Shown in pieces: positions 1 to 7,587 of a stretch of DNA of 36,915 bases. Positions within the stretch are counted from its first letter, which is position 1; every line of letters begins with the position of its first letter. The notes under the pieces were generated by a model. It did not search any database and was not told where the DNA came from. It saw only the letters and a program-made list of their open reading frames with translations. Made by a program: the position numbers and the translations under genes. Source of the DNA: a virus; the IMG/VR virus record IMGVR_UViG_3300025093_001722, positions 1 through 36,915 of that record. One strand, given 5' to 3'.

Positions 1-333
1 TCAAACCAATTCTTTGAAAAAACGGCCGCTGATTCGTATTTGATGACTGGGCTGTCCTTCCACAGAACCTTCCAGGTTAAAGCTTTCCTGATCCGTCGTT
101 CCTTTTAACATCAGGTTAAAGTTACTCGCAGGGCCGAATACTGACTCGGCGCTGTGATTGAAACGGGTCACCTCAATGGTTGCTGTGGCATTATTGCCAC
201 TCTGAGGCGTGATTTGGCCCTGGTAAACATAGCCAAAATCACCACCGTTAACGGCACCACTTTTTACGGTGACGACACCTGCGCCTTCAGACATAGGTGA
301 GCGGAATGTTACTACGTACAAGCCATCTTTCAT
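1..333 (-). CDS. GrlR-family regulatory-like protein
   Basis: A protein of about 110 residues. An upstream in-frame ATG exists at 393, but the ATG at 333 has an AAGGAG ribosome site 8 nt before it and opens with MKDGLYVVTF, which matches the usual start of GrlR-like proteins. The Gly-rich beta pattern (GAGVVTV, NGGDFGYVYQGQI) and the closing IRISGRFF are typical of this small beta-barrel family. GrlR of enteropathogenic E. coli sequesters a transcription activator; phage-borne homologues have no established role. The gene follows the integrase gene in the same direction after a gap of about 70 bp and may be a lysogenic-conversion gene. The stop codon sits at the first bases of the window, so the gene is complete. 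Family assignment is from memory of the sequence pattern. Confidence 0.7.
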   Translation of the reverse strand: MKDGLYVVTFRSPMSEGAGVVTVKSGAVNGGDFGYVYQGQITPQSGNNATATIEVTRFNHSAESVFGPASNFNLMLKGTTDQESFNLEGSVEGQPSHQIRISGRFFKELV

Positions 334-404
334 TGTTAAAGCTCCTTTGAGAGTTACCATATGAGCTTTAACATCGATAAAAATTAAATTCAATTCACTT
401 TTGC

Positions 405-1553
405 TTACGCTTCGCCAGGATGATTAACCACCGGCACGCTCAGGTCGTAAGTGTCCATCATTGATGCCGAACGGTGCCCGCTAGCTTCCTGCTTTTCGTG
501 GCGTGTGCCTTTAGTGTCGGTGATGCCGCGCCGTTTTAGGTCGTGCAGGCCGAAGCGCTCTTCCTCTGTAATGATTTCCTCTTCGATGGCCAGCTTGATC
601 AACCGCTGCCAGGCAGTGTCTAGGCTCGATTTGCGTAGCTCGCTGCCGTCGGCCGCCACGATGAGTGGGCGGTTTTCTGGGTGCATCGGTACCGGTCTGC
701 CTTTGGCTTTCCAGATTCCAGCGCGGCGCTCTGTGGCGGCGGTCCAGGCGGCGGATAGTCTTGGGTACCAGCGAACGACGTTATCCCGGGAGCCTTTGCG
801 GCGGTTAGTCATCACGCCATCGGCGGTGCTGTTGGCATCGGTCAGTGTAACGACCTCGATCCCGCGTAAGCGGCAAATGTAGGCAAGCTCCATCACGACC
901 CAAAGGTAAGGCGCGCACGCGCCTTTTTCACCGCGTGTGCGTTGGCCACGTTTCTGAGCAAATTCGGTTAGTCGAGCGATGGTGGCCAGATCCGGCAAGC
1001 GGCGTTGCTTTCGCTCTTTGGCAGACTCCACGCCTTGAGCGGGGTTGCTATCACAATAGCCCCGGTTGATCCCCCAGCGAAACAGTCGCCGTAGGTATCG
1101 TAAAAGGTGGTTAGCTTTTGATGGTGTGCCTTCGGCTGCGATCTTGTCGACCAGGCGCTGCACCAGTGCTGGTGAGAATTGCGAAGCGGGCAGATCCCCC
1201 AGCGGTTTGCCCAGCTTGGTGGGCATTTCCAGCAGCGCGGCCCGGCAGTATTCGTAATCCTGCTGAGTCTTGATGGCCAGCTCTTTTAGCTGCGCTGATT
1301 CGTGGAACTGTTTAGCTAGGTAGCGCAGGGTGCGGCGATCTATGCCACTGCGTTGCTCCATGATTCGGTGAAGCTCTGACAGTGTGGCATCGGCACCGGC
1401 GATGCGCTCGGTTTTTAACTTGCCCGCTTCATCACGGTATTGAACATACCAGCGGCCCCGGCCGCGCTTATCAAAATAGACTCCGTTAGGGAGCTTTGAC
1501 TGGTTGATATGAGCGGGTATGTCGGGGCTATGTTTACGCGGGCGTGTCTTCAT
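405..1553 (-). CDS. int: Prophage integrase (tyrosine recombinase)
   Basis: 382 residues, full length for a phage tyrosine recombinase. The N-terminal part (about 20-70) carries an AP2-like/arm-binding pattern (GRWYVQYRDEAGK), then a SAM-like core-binding region (80-180) and the catalytic domain. Visible catalytic elements are the Arg of LAYICRLRG near 228, H337 in HDLKRRG, H360 in SGHRS and the nucleophile Y369 in MMDTYDLS. It should integrate and excise the prophage at the tRNA-Thr site whose 3' half lies at 36103-36147. The start ATG overlaps the stop of the DUF4224 gene (ATGA), so integrase is the distal gene of the early leftward operon rather than an independent unit as in P2. The class resembles phiCTX-type integrases more than P2 Int. 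Confidence 0.93.
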   Translation of the reverse strand: MKTRPRKHSPDIPAHINQSKLPNGVYFDKRGRGRWYVQYRDEAGKLKTERIAGADATLSELHRIMEQRSGIDRRTLRYLAKQFHESAQLKELAIKTQQDYEYCRAALLEMPTKLGKPLGDLPASQFSPALVQRLVDKIAAEGTPSKANHLLRYLRRLFRWGINRGYCDSNPAQGVESAKERKQRRLPDLATIARLTEFAQKRGQRTRGEKGACAPYLWVVMELAYICRLRGIEVVTLTDANSTADGVMTNRRKGSRDNVVRWYPRLSAAWTAATERRAGIWKAKGRPVPMHPENRPLIVAADGSELRKSSLDTAWQRLIKLAIEEEIITEEERFGLHDLKRRGITDTKGTRHEKQEASGHRSASMMDTYDLSVPVVNHPGEA

Positions 1554-1759
1554 AGTATGTCGCTAGGGCTCAGCTCTCTCGGCTGGGCGGCTTCAATACC
1601 GCCCGCTTTGTTAATCAGATCTATGGTTGTCCAGGGGCCACGGCGGCCGTTAAACACAACGACGCCTTGCTCTCTCAAACAGCGCGCGGCATCTGCCGGG
1701 CGCTGGTATCCAGTTATCTTCTTGATTTCCTCGCAGTCTAGTACGTTTTGTAGGCTCAT
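1550..1759 (-). CDS. DUF4224 domain protein, possible excisionase-like factor
   Basis: 69 residues. The N-terminal half (CEEIKKITGYQRPADAARCL followed by REQG) is the DUF4224 pattern, found in small phage proteins encoded next to integrases. Its start overlaps the stop of the gene before it and its stop overlaps the integrase ATG, so the three are translationally coupled. Known neighbours of this family suggest a small DNA-binding or directionality role in recombination, but no function has been read directly here. It is the best candidate in the window for a recombination directionality factor. Confidence 0.72.
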   Translation of the reverse strand: MSLQNVLDCEEIKKITGYQRPADAARCLREQGVVVFNGRRGPWTTIDLINKAGGIEAAQPRELSPSDIL

Positions 1760-2079
1760 GACTTATTCCTTGCCCGCCAGCGGTTGAAGCGGTTGCGAAT
1801 CATGCGGAACGTTTGGCACGCGGCTGGGTTGCTATCCAGCTCGGCGCGGCTGTTAATTTTGCAGGCAGCACACAGCCAATCGCGCGCATCTTCGGCGGTA
1901 TGGGTGCCGTCGGGTAACTGGCTTTCGTTTAGTTGGTGCTTGTACCGGCGGCGGCGATCCAGGTAGAGCAGGAACGCTTTGTCTTGGCACAGCATTGCTG
2001 CCTGGCGTGCGTAGGCACCGCCTTTTGGCGGCGGCGGCGTTCTCGCCGGCGGAGTGTGGTTGTGTTTTGTATCTATCAT
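1756..2079 (-). CDS. Phage hypothetical protein, basic
   Basis: 107 residues, Pro-rich N terminus (residues 9-18) and a basic body with LYLDRRRRYK near 40-48 and RNRFNRWRARNKS at the C terminus. A CxxC-type pair (LCAACK) is present near 70. The pattern LDRR...DGTHTAEDARDWL...SRAEL is one I associate with small phage proteins of unknown function. Its ATG overlaps the TGA of the alternative-frame methyltransferase-locus ORF (ATGA) and lies 10 nt after the stop of the methyltransferase frame. It is clearly coding by context (operon, overlaps) but its function is unknown; a nucleic-acid-binding role is only a guess from its charge. Confidence 0.7.
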   Translation of the reverse strand: MIDTKHNHTPPARTPPPPKGGAYARQAAMLCQDKAFLLYLDRRRRYKHQLNESQLPDGTHTAEDARDWLCAACKINSRAELDSNPAACQTFRMIRNRFNRWRARNKS

Positions 2080-2882
2080 GCTGCTACCTCACTCTTTACT
2101 GAGCAGGGCGAATGCTGCTGCCGCCACTCTCGGAACTTGTCCATTTCCAAGGGCTTTAATTCTGTCCACCCGGTTGGCCACCCCATTAGCCACTCGACCC
2201 ACGTTGGGTTCAACTGGCCACCGATCACATTCACTAAGTGCTCTCCCTGCTTTCCCCCTGTTCTTTCTGCTCGGCTTCTGCCCGGAGATCGGTAGTCCCG
2301 CGCACATGGTGTCGGGTACTTTTTTACTGCTGTTGCTAGTCCGTCCCCGCTTTTCGCACTTACCCCTTTCCGGTTGTTGTTCCCGCAGACTGTGGGAGTA
2401 GGCCACAATCCAGATTCTTTCCCTTTCATGGTGTGCACCAAGGTCGGCAGCGGATACGCAGCCCCATGGTGCATCAAACCCCATTTCGGCCAGGTCTCCG
2501 AGAACCCTTCCGAGTCCGCGAGAAGTGAGCACTGGGCTGTTTTCCACGAAGACGTAGCTGGGCTGTACTTCGCGAATGATCCGCGCCATTTGCTCCCATA
2601 ATCCTGACCGCTGCCCCTCGATGCCGGCACCTTTTCCAGCAGCGGAGATGTCTTGGCAGGGAAAGCCGCCAGAAACGACGTCAACACGGCCTCGCCATGG
2701 CTTTCCGTCAAAACTGCACACGTCAGACCAAATAGGGAAAGGCGCGAGGGCTCGATCGTTTTGTCGTTGCGCCAGAACTTGTGCTGCGTAGGCATCACGC
2801 TCAACGGCGCAGACGGTTCTCCACCCGAGTAAGTGTCCGCCGAGTATTCCGCCACCAGCGCCCGCGAAAAGAGCCAGCTCAT
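2076..2882 (-). CDS. Alternative-frame protein overlapping the methyltransferase gene
   Basis: 268 residues, read one base out of phase with the cytosine methyltransferase over almost its whole length. The start is an ATG overlapping the stop of the upstream gene (ATGA), and its own TGA overlaps the ATG of the next gene (ATGA). The product contains SRLSLFGLTCAV, PAKTSPLLEKVP, a block rich in Trp and Ser (SSWKTAQCS, FSETWPKWG), WPTPTVCGN, YPTPCARD and, at about 217-252, GGQLNPTWVEWLMGWPTGW. I recognise these as recurring segments of phage proteins often found beside or annotated as part of cytosine methyltransferases. This suggests that both frames are expressed. The function is unknown. The alternative is that the frame is kept open by composition alone, which the family-like segments argue against. 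Confidence 0.55.
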   Translation of the reverse strand: MSWLFSRALVAEYSADTYSGGEPSAPLSVMPTQHKFWRNDKTIEPSRLSLFGLTCAVLTESHGEAVLTSFLAAFPAKTSPLLEKVPASRGSGQDYGSKWRGSFAKYSPATSSWKTAQCSLLADSEGFSETWPKWGLMHHGAAYPLPTLVHTMKGKESGLWPTPTVCGNNNRKGVSAKSGDGLATAVKKYPTPCARDYRSPGRSRAERTGGKQGEHLVNVIGGQLNPTWVEWLMGWPTGWTELKPLEMDKFREWRQQHSPCSVKSEVAA

Positions 2883-2886
2883 TCAC
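2089..2886 (-). CDS. dcm-like: DNA cytosine-5 methyltransferase
   Basis: 265 residues, short for a C5 methyltransferase. Motif I is FAGAGGG (7-13, SAM binding), motif IV is GGFPCQD with catalytic C77, motif VI is present as VENS (114-117; the usual ENV has become ENS), motif VIII is ERERIWIVA near 154-162, and motif X-like KALGNGQVP is near the C terminus. The target-recognition region between VIII and IX is small. It begins with GTG preceded by AAGGGGG, and overlaps the upstream stop by 8 nt. It would methylate phage DNA, probably as protection from restriction. A second frame is open across the same DNA and has its own family-like motifs (see the overlapping entry). Confidence 0.9.
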   Translation of the reverse strand: MNELALFAGAGGGILGGHLLGWRTVCAVERDAYAAQVLAQRQNDRALAPFPIWSDVCSFDGKPWRGRVDVVSGGFPCQDISAAGKGAGIEGQRSGLWEQMARIIREVQPSYVFVENSPVLTSRGLGRVLGDLAEMGFDAPWGCVSAADLGAHHERERIWIVAYSHSLREQQPERGKCEKRGRTSNSSKKVPDTMCAGLPISGQKPSRKNRGKAGRALSECDRWPVEPNVGRVANGVANRVDRIKALGNGQVPRVAAAAFALLSKE

Positions 2887-3217
2887 TGATACCCCCTTCG
2901 ACTTTTCGGCGTAGCTTATCGCCTCTGTTCCAACACTGATTGGCGGCTATGGGTTGATCGTAAGCATCCAACCGCTCTGACATATCAAAAAGCGCCTGGG
3001 CTTTTATAAGCTCATCACGGCGGGCTGTGTCGCGTAGGTAACGCCCAGCTTCCTCGACTTGGCATGCCAGCTCTTCAACGCGCTTTTGCATTTCCTGACG
3101 CTGCAGAATATGCACCTCTACGAGTGTGCGATTCAGGTTGCCCGCTATTGTCAGCAACTCGATTTGCCGGGCGGCTTCTTCGGGGTTCTCGCGAACCCAG
3201 TTCGGATCGATGGCCAT
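2879..3217 (-). CDS. Phage hypothetical protein, coiled-coil-like
   Basis: 112 residues, mostly charged and helical, with a likely coiled coil at about 35-70 (LVEVHILQRQEMQKRVEELA). No recognised domain. It opens after a TAAGGGGGAAGC ribosome site, 9 nt after the stop of the small membrane protein gene, and its own stop overlaps the starts of both methyltransferase-locus frames. It is part of the compact early operon between gpA and integrase, where P2-type phages carry variable small genes. The function is unknown. Confidence 0.65.
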   Translation of the reverse strand: MAIDPNWVRENPEEAARQIELLTIAGNLNRTLVEVHILQRQEMQKRVEELACQVEEAGRYLRDTARRDELIKAQALFDMSERLDAYDQPIAANQCWNRGDKLRRKVEGGISE

Positions 3218-3226
3218 GCTTCCCCC

Positions 3227-3415
3227 TTAAAGCTCAACGCGATGAGCAATGCCCTTGGCGCTGGGCTTTGCTTCGGTTCGGATCTCGATTACTTCAACTC
3301 GCGGCTTGAAGTGACTCACGGCGCTGATGCCCAGCTGGAAAGCGCTACCCAGGCAAAACCCAAACACAATCATCTTGATGGCAAAGCGCTGTTGAACTGG
3401 TATTGGGTTACGCAT
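3227..3415 (-). CDS. Small single-pass membrane protein
   Basis: About 62 residues from the ATG at 3415, which has GAGG 9 nt upstream and overlaps the stop of the preceding gene by 8 nt; an earlier in-frame ATG at 3445 is possible. There is one hydrophobic segment (KMIVFGFCLGSAFQLGISAV), preceded by Arg/Lys and followed by a polar, basic tail, so an N-in topology is likely. Such proteins in early phage operons sometimes act in superinfection exclusion, but nothing in the sequence identifies this one. Confidence 0.5.
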   Translation of the reverse strand: MRNPIPVQQRFAIKMIVFGFCLGSAFQLGISAVSHFKPRVEVIEIRTEAKPSAKGIAHRVEL

Positions 3416-3656
3416 CGCGGGCACCTCTACGGCTGGCCACTTCATCCCATACCGCGTTCACTTTTTCGCGGGTAACGTGGGTGAACTTCTGTTTCCACTG
3501 CTCAAAGACCGCGTTACGGTTTGGCTCAGGGGCTAGCAGCATTTGTAATGCCACGAACTTCACCTCTTGCTCTCTTGCCCACTCGAACCATTCCGGCGGG
3601 TAGCCGTTTACTCCACCTAGCGGGCGGCCGTCTGGCCATTGCGTTGGGCGATCCAT
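3408..3656 (-). CDS. Phage hypothetical protein, small
   Basis: 82 residues from the ATG at 3656, which has AAGGAG 7 nt before it; a TTG further upstream (3677) is open but less likely. The product has aromatic N-terminal motifs (WPDGRPLGG, YPPEWFEWA) and a helical C-terminal half. No family is recognised with certainty. The gene sits directly after gpA with a short gap and is followed by the overlapping small membrane protein gene. The function is unknown. Confidence 0.6.
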   Translation of the reverse strand: MDRPTQWPDGRPLGGVNGYPPEWFEWAREQEVKFVALQMLLAPEPNRNAVFEQWKQKFTHVTREKVNAVWDEVASRRGARDA

Positions 3657-3670
3657 TGCATGCTCCTTTT

Positions 3671-5974
3671 TCAACAAAGCTCGGGCGGGAAGTATTCGTC
3701 TTCCTCGCGTTGGGTGTGCTTGGGTACCGGCGCGAAGAGTTTTCGCGCAGCTTCTATGGCTGCCTTACCTTCTCGGTAGGCACTTTCCGACTCGGCCCGG
3801 TAAATTTCTGAGCGCTTCCACTCTTCGAGACGTTCGCGCTGGGCTTTTATCTCTTCGGGTGATGGCTCGCGGGGCTGGATATCTGGCCCCTGCGTACAGT
3901 TAGTGACACGAGTCCAAGGGCTTTCGGCTTCGCCTACAGCCTGAAAATCAACCCCTAACCCCGCGCCTTTCGCGCGAACGTGCCACTTATAAACGCGGGT
4001 CACGTACTCGCTAGAAAAGCCAGGGCGGCCGGTGGCCACCAGCCCGAACGTCACTTTCTGCTCTTCGCCATAGCGGCCTTTGGCCACCACCGCTTCGGCT
4101 CCGTAGTATTCGCCGGTTGCGTGGCTGAACTGCTCGACGTTGGGGCCGGTGTTCATCTTGGTTTCTACCCACGGCTTGATCGGCTGGTCTTTGCGTTTGG
4201 TCATTGGGCCGCCCATGAGCCTCAGAAACTGATCCCATTGCCCAGCATTGGCCGCCTTTCGGATCTGGGCGAAACGCATCGCTGCGCACGGATGTGGGCG
4301 GGTAGCCGCTTCCCAGTCCTTGAGCATTTGGTCTTGTTTCTCAGTGAGGCGGCGCACTTCACGCCAGACAGTGACGGAAGGCAGGCCGATAAACTGAAAC
4401 TGACGGATACCCCATACGCTGGCCCACGCTTCAATACGTGGAGCGCTCTCGGTCATGGAGTGATCGTATTTGTCGGCGTCCATGAACTGTTCGCCGTTAA
4501 TGTTCTTGCTGATGTATTTAGCGACGTAACCGGCGGCGGTGCCCTTGCTGTAGTCGATGCGTTTAGCATCAAAGCGAGCGTTGGTTTTTCGGCCACGGCT
4601 AAACAGCTCTTCTTGCTGTGACTCTTCGGCGTAGTCGCGAAGAGTGCTGGTTACCCGTTTTTCATCTTCGGGCTTCATCCAAAGCAACAAGTGCCAGTGT
4701 GGTGTGCCGTCATGGTGGGGTTCTACGACTCGGATGCCATAAACGCCGATATTGTCGCGTGCCAGCTTCGCGCGAACCTTCGACCACAAGCCTTGCAAAT
4801 ACTGTTGCGCCTGGCGTGGTGTGTCGCCTTGGTATTTGCGGTTGCGCACGCAGTTATTAGCGATCACCGCGTGAAACTTTGACGGCGTGGTCATGGTGTA
4901 AAACATGCCCGTATGCCCCAGGCGGCGGGCTTCGGCTTCGGTATCGCTGATACGCAGCATGAGCTCAGCGCGCCGATGATCGGGATTGGCCAACCCCTTT
5001 TCTGCCAGCTCCGCCAGCGTGAAAACCTGCCCCTCTTGATTGATAGCCTCTAGGGTTTCAAGCAAGGCGTTATTGCGGAATTTCTGGGAGCGGCGGCGCT
5101 CCACCGTGAAGTCACTGCAGTAAATGCCCGCCTGCTTGTGCACGCGGTGAGCTTCACGCATAACCTGCTCAACCGCGCGGCCACACTGGCGACGTAGCTT
5201 ACGACGCCACCAGAGTGAGCAGCTCAGACGCGCTAACTGGGTTTTGCTCGCCAACTTATCGCTAGGGGGCGCGATACCATGGAGCTTGCACTTAGTGCGC
5301 CCAAACTCAATGGCTGCAGCTTGAACGACAGAAAGGCACAGCGGGCGCATGTAATGCCACTTTTGGAAGCGGAAGTTGCCAATAAAGGGCGGTGGAGTGA
5401 ATTGGTTTCGAGTGCGGGCACAAGCGTCTTGATAGTCGCGGAACTGCTCAGACAAAGGCTTATTACCTGCCGCCATGCGAGGCCTTCCGGCAGGTGGCAA
5501 CAGCCCCAACCGCTGCAAGCGGTTTACCTTTGCAATATCGCCTATCAAGAGGCTCGCTTTTTTATCGATGGCTGCCGCTTGGGCTTGGGCGTGATTCACC
5601 AGCGCATCGTCGTCGTGTGTAGCGTTCAGGCTGCCAATGATCAAGCGCTTTTCGATGCTCTTTAACCACTTGTCAGCCGCATGTAACCCTTCAATGGTCG
5701 TGGAGCCACGATGCACGATGGAGTTCATCGCGCGCGTAAGCTCGGGCCGGATCGGTAGGAACCGGTCAATGATGAACGACGGCTCGGTAAGATCCTGCGC
5801 GTTGCGGCGTAGCCAGCGGTTAGCCGCGGCGTGACCATGTCGCTTTGAAACATGGACATAGCCATCGGCTAACTGACTGGCCAACGACGGCAAGCGCTCG
5901 AAGTGCGCCTGCAGGAAGGTGTAGCAATCCTGGGTGCCAGAGCTGTGCTGAAAGGCTAGGGCTAACGCGCTCAC
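3671..5974 (-). CDS. A: gpA-type rolling-circle replication initiation endonuclease
   Basis: About 767 residues from GTG 5974, which overlaps the upstream stop (GTGA) and has AGAGGT 7 nt before it; a GTG at 6001 would add nine residues. Counting from the latter, the HUH metal motif is GTPHWHLLLW (H435, H437) and the paired active tyrosines are Y492 and Y496 in GYVAKYISKN. These are the marks of P2 gpA (Phage_GPA family), which nicks the replication origin and stays bound to the 5' end to start rolling-circle replication. The region around 205-380 carries the usual basic, Arg-rich gpA body (WWRRKLRRQ). Length matches P2 gpA (761). P2 has its origin inside the A gene; the same is expected here but I could not locate the nick site. 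Confidence 0.94.
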   Translation of the reverse strand: MSALALAFQHSSGTQDCYTFLQAHFERLPSLASQLADGYVHVSKRHGHAAANRWLRRNAQDLTEPSFIIDRFLPIRPELTRAMNSIVHRGSTTIEGLHAADKWLKSIEKRLIIGSLNATHDDDALVNHAQAQAAAIDKKASLLIGDIAKVNRLQRLGLLPPAGRPRMAAGNKPLSEQFRDYQDACARTRNQFTPPPFIGNFRFQKWHYMRPLCLSVVQAAAIEFGRTKCKLHGIAPPSDKLASKTQLARLSCSLWWRRKLRRQCGRAVEQVMREAHRVHKQAGIYCSDFTVERRRSQKFRNNALLETLEAINQEGQVFTLAELAEKGLANPDHRRAELMLRISDTEAEARRLGHTGMFYTMTTPSKFHAVIANNCVRNRKYQGDTPRQAQQYLQGLWSKVRAKLARDNIGVYGIRVVEPHHDGTPHWHLLLWMKPEDEKRVTSTLRDYAEESQQEELFSRGRKTNARFDAKRIDYSKGTAAGYVAKYISKNINGEQFMDADKYDHSMTESAPRIEAWASVWGIRQFQFIGLPSVTVWREVRRLTEKQDQMLKDWEAATRPHPCAAMRFAQIRKAANAGQWDQFLRLMGGPMTKRKDQPIKPWVETKMNTGPNVEQFSHATGEYYGAEAVVAKGRYGEEQKVTFGLVATGRPGFSSEYVTRVYKWHVRAKGAGLGVDFQAVGEAESPWTRVTNCTQGPDIQPREPSPEEIKAQRERLEEWKRSEIYRAESESAYREGKAAIEAARKLFAPVPKHTQREEDEYFPPELC

Positions 5975-6252
5975 GCTGTTACCTCTTGAACTGCTGTGCA
6001 CTCCCAGCCCACGGCCGCCATATCCACGCCGACAAAGCGCGGTAATTCAGGGGGAAGCTGAACGGCAGCAATATCGAGGCGGTAGTCCTCCAGCACACTT
6101 TCGATTTGCGTGAGCTGGCAGCCGAAGTGGTGGGCTTCGCGCTTGAGTTCCTCGGCGGCCATGCGGTGACCTGCTTGCTCCAGCTGTTTGGCGAGGTAGT
6201 CAAAACGCGCCTTGATGACGTACAGCCCGTGCATGGTGGTGGGTAGGTTCAT
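5971..6252 (-). CDS. Phage hypothetical protein, helical
   Basis: 93 residues. The first two thirds are predicted helical (ARFDYLAKQLEQAGH, AAEELKREAHHF), the C-terminal part contains LPPELPRFVGVDMAAVGW. No recognised domain. Start and stop overlap the neighbours (ATG over the preceding TGA; GTGA with gpA), indicating translational coupling to replication. The function is unknown. Confidence 0.6.
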   Translation of the reverse strand: MNLPTTMHGLYVIKARFDYLAKQLEQAGHRMAAEELKREAHHFGCQLTQIESVLEDYRLDIAAVQLPPELPRFVGVDMAAVGWECTAVQEVTA

Positions 6253-6656
6253 GCGACCCCCTTTTCGATGAGGCTGAGCCAGTGAAGCGCCGCTTTGGTG
6301 TTGCCCTCGGCGATGGCTTGGCGGGCGTGGCTGGCCAGCTCTGCGCTGGGGTGCTTGCGGTTGCGGATTTGGTCTTTCAGGCCGCTGGCGTACTCGCTCA
6401 TACGGTGAATAGCCGCACGCACGGCGGCACGCTCGGGCTTGGTGAGCTGGCTGATTTGCTGAGTGGCATCGACAGAAAGGCCGGCACTTTTCAGCACTAG
6501 GCGACGCTCAGCAAAGGGGAGATCTGCCCACACGCTGACAAGGTCTTGATCGGCGGCGCGCTGGTGTAGCTCGGCGCGCAGTGCGCCGAAGCCTGCGCGA
6601 TCCTGTTGGACGCGCGGCGGGGTCTGGCGGGCGGGTAATGGGGTCACGGTGGCCAT
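6249..6656 (-). CDS. Phage hypothetical protein
   Basis: 135 residues, Pro-rich start then an all-helical body (FGALRAELHQRAADQ; LPFAERRLVLKSAGL; ELASHARQAIAEGNTKAAL). The last stretch resembles a TPR-like helix pair (EGNTKAALHWLSLIEKG), which may be coincidental. It lies 9 nt after the stop of the gene before it and overlaps the gene after it by 4 nt, within the early operon upstream of gpA. No function recognised. Confidence 0.65.
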   Translation of the reverse strand: MATVTPLPARQTPPRVQQDRAGFGALRAELHQRAADQDLVSVWADLPFAERRLVLKSAGLSVDATQQISQLTKPERAAVRAAIHRMSEYASGLKDQIRNRKHPSAELASHARQAIAEGNTKAALHWLSLIEKGVA

Positions 6657-6665
6657 GGGCGAACC

Positions 6666-7043
6666 TCAGTGTTCCAGAACGATGGGGCGGCGGGTGTCAG
6701 CATCCACTACGCGGGCGAGGCCAGCGTCGCGGGCTTGCTGAATCATGCGGCTGAGGTCGCGGGCGGTGAGCATCACCGGACGGCCGCTGTCGTCGCGGAA
6801 AATCACGACGTGGGAGGTGGTGGCGTCTACGTCAATGCGTGCTGATTCATTGGTGCTGTCGAGGTCGGCATAGGCTTGAATGGCCGCTACTTCGGCGGTG
6901 GCTTCGCTGATTCCGTAGTCGCTTACCATCCATCCAATGGTGTTGCGCAGCGCCTCGGCGCGGCTTCTCCAGCGGTGACGCCATAGAATTTCGGTGGCGA
7001 GATCGAACGGAGATTTTGCTGAATTGATTGGTAGTACGTTCAT
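6666..7043 (-). CDS. Phage hypothetical protein in early operon
   Basis: 125 residues from the ATG at 7043, which overlaps the stop of the Ogr-like gene (ATGA) and has AAGGAAGAG upstream; a longer frame to 7124 would run into the Ogr-like gene. N-terminal half helical with conserved-looking WRHRWRSRAEALRNTIGWM; the C-terminal half has a short beta pattern (HVVIFRDDSGRPVML) and a helix. No family recognised. It is probably a small regulatory or replication-associated phage protein, by position only. Confidence 0.6.
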   Translation of the reverse strand: MNVLPINSAKSPFDLATEILWRHRWRSRAEALRNTIGWMVSDYGISEATAEVAAIQAYADLDSTNESARIDVDATTSHVVIFRDDSGRPVMLTARDLSRMIQQARDAGLARVVDADTRRPIVLEH

Positions 7044-7369
7044 TTGGGCTCTTCCTTCTTGGTGATTGCCTCTCCTAGCCGTATTTGCCCTTGCGCCTCC
7101 AAGGCCAGCTTCTGCATGAGCCAATTGGAGGGCCGGATATTGACGGCTGGGTTAGGGCAGTAGCTGGGGGCCAGCGTTTCGGTCAGCGTCAGCTCTGATT
7201 TGCAGCGGTATCCACACTTGAACTCGTTCGTGCAATGCAGATACAGCGCTCGGTACTCAGGATGATGCGTCTTCGAAGTTCGCACCTTCATGTAGCTACC
7301 GCAGTGCGGGCAGTTAAACCGCAGCCGACTGACCTCCTGCATATCGTTCTCTTCGTGTTTCTCAGTCAC
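7040..7369 (-). CDS. ogr: Ogr/Delta-like late transcription activator
   Basis: 109 residues. The N-terminal part holds the family zinc-binding pattern: CPHCG near 20-24 and C-x5-C in HCTNEFKCGY near 46-54, separated by the conserved KVRTS region. A PNPAVNIRPS element follows, which is common in Ogr proteins. P2 Ogr and 186 B bind upstream of late promoters and recruit RNA polymerase through its alpha subunit; the three repeated dyads before the late operons are the likely targets. The GTG start at 7369 has AAGGGGG 5 nt upstream; an ATG at 7342 is an alternative. Unlike P2, where ogr follows D, it is inside the early operon upstream of gpA, so late activation follows early transcription. Confidence 0.88.
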   Translation of the reverse strand: MTEKHEENDMQEVSRLRFNCPHCGSYMKVRTSKTHHPEYRALYLHCTNEFKCGYRCKSELTLTETLAPSYCPNPAVNIRPSNWLMQKLALEAQGQIRLGEAITKKEEPK

Positions 7370-7550
7370 TTCGCCCCCTTATGTCGTACAGGGCGCGGCC
7401 TCGACCAGTGAGGCTGCCCACGCCCTTGCGCATTCGACGGCGCAACAACCATTCGGCGGCTTGATCAGTCGTTTCAAGCCCCTGTTGCTGTCGCACTGCC
7501 TCCAGCTGGCGTTCTAGCTCTTCATCCAGCACTAGGTGGTGTTGAGGCAT
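7362..7550 (-). CDS. Small phage protein, DNA-binding-like
   Basis: 62 residues from ATG 7550, which has AAAAGGAG 9 nt before it; a longer open frame to 7610 lacks such a site. It is helical and basic: LEEL-type N-terminal helix (DEELERQLEAVRQQQG), TDQAAEWLLRRRMRK, then a Gly/Arg tail. The arrangement strand-helix-helix (HHLVLDEELERQL ... TTDQAAEWLLRR) is compatible with a ribbon-helix-helix fold. The stop overlaps the Ogr-like start by 8 nt. Function unknown. Confidence 0.55.
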   Translation of the reverse strand: MPQHHLVLDEELERQLEAVRQQQGLETTDQAAEWLLRRRMRKGVGSLTGRGRALYDIRGRSD

Positions 7551-7587
7551 TCCGGGTGCTCCTTTTGGGCCTTTTTGGTGTCTGCCT

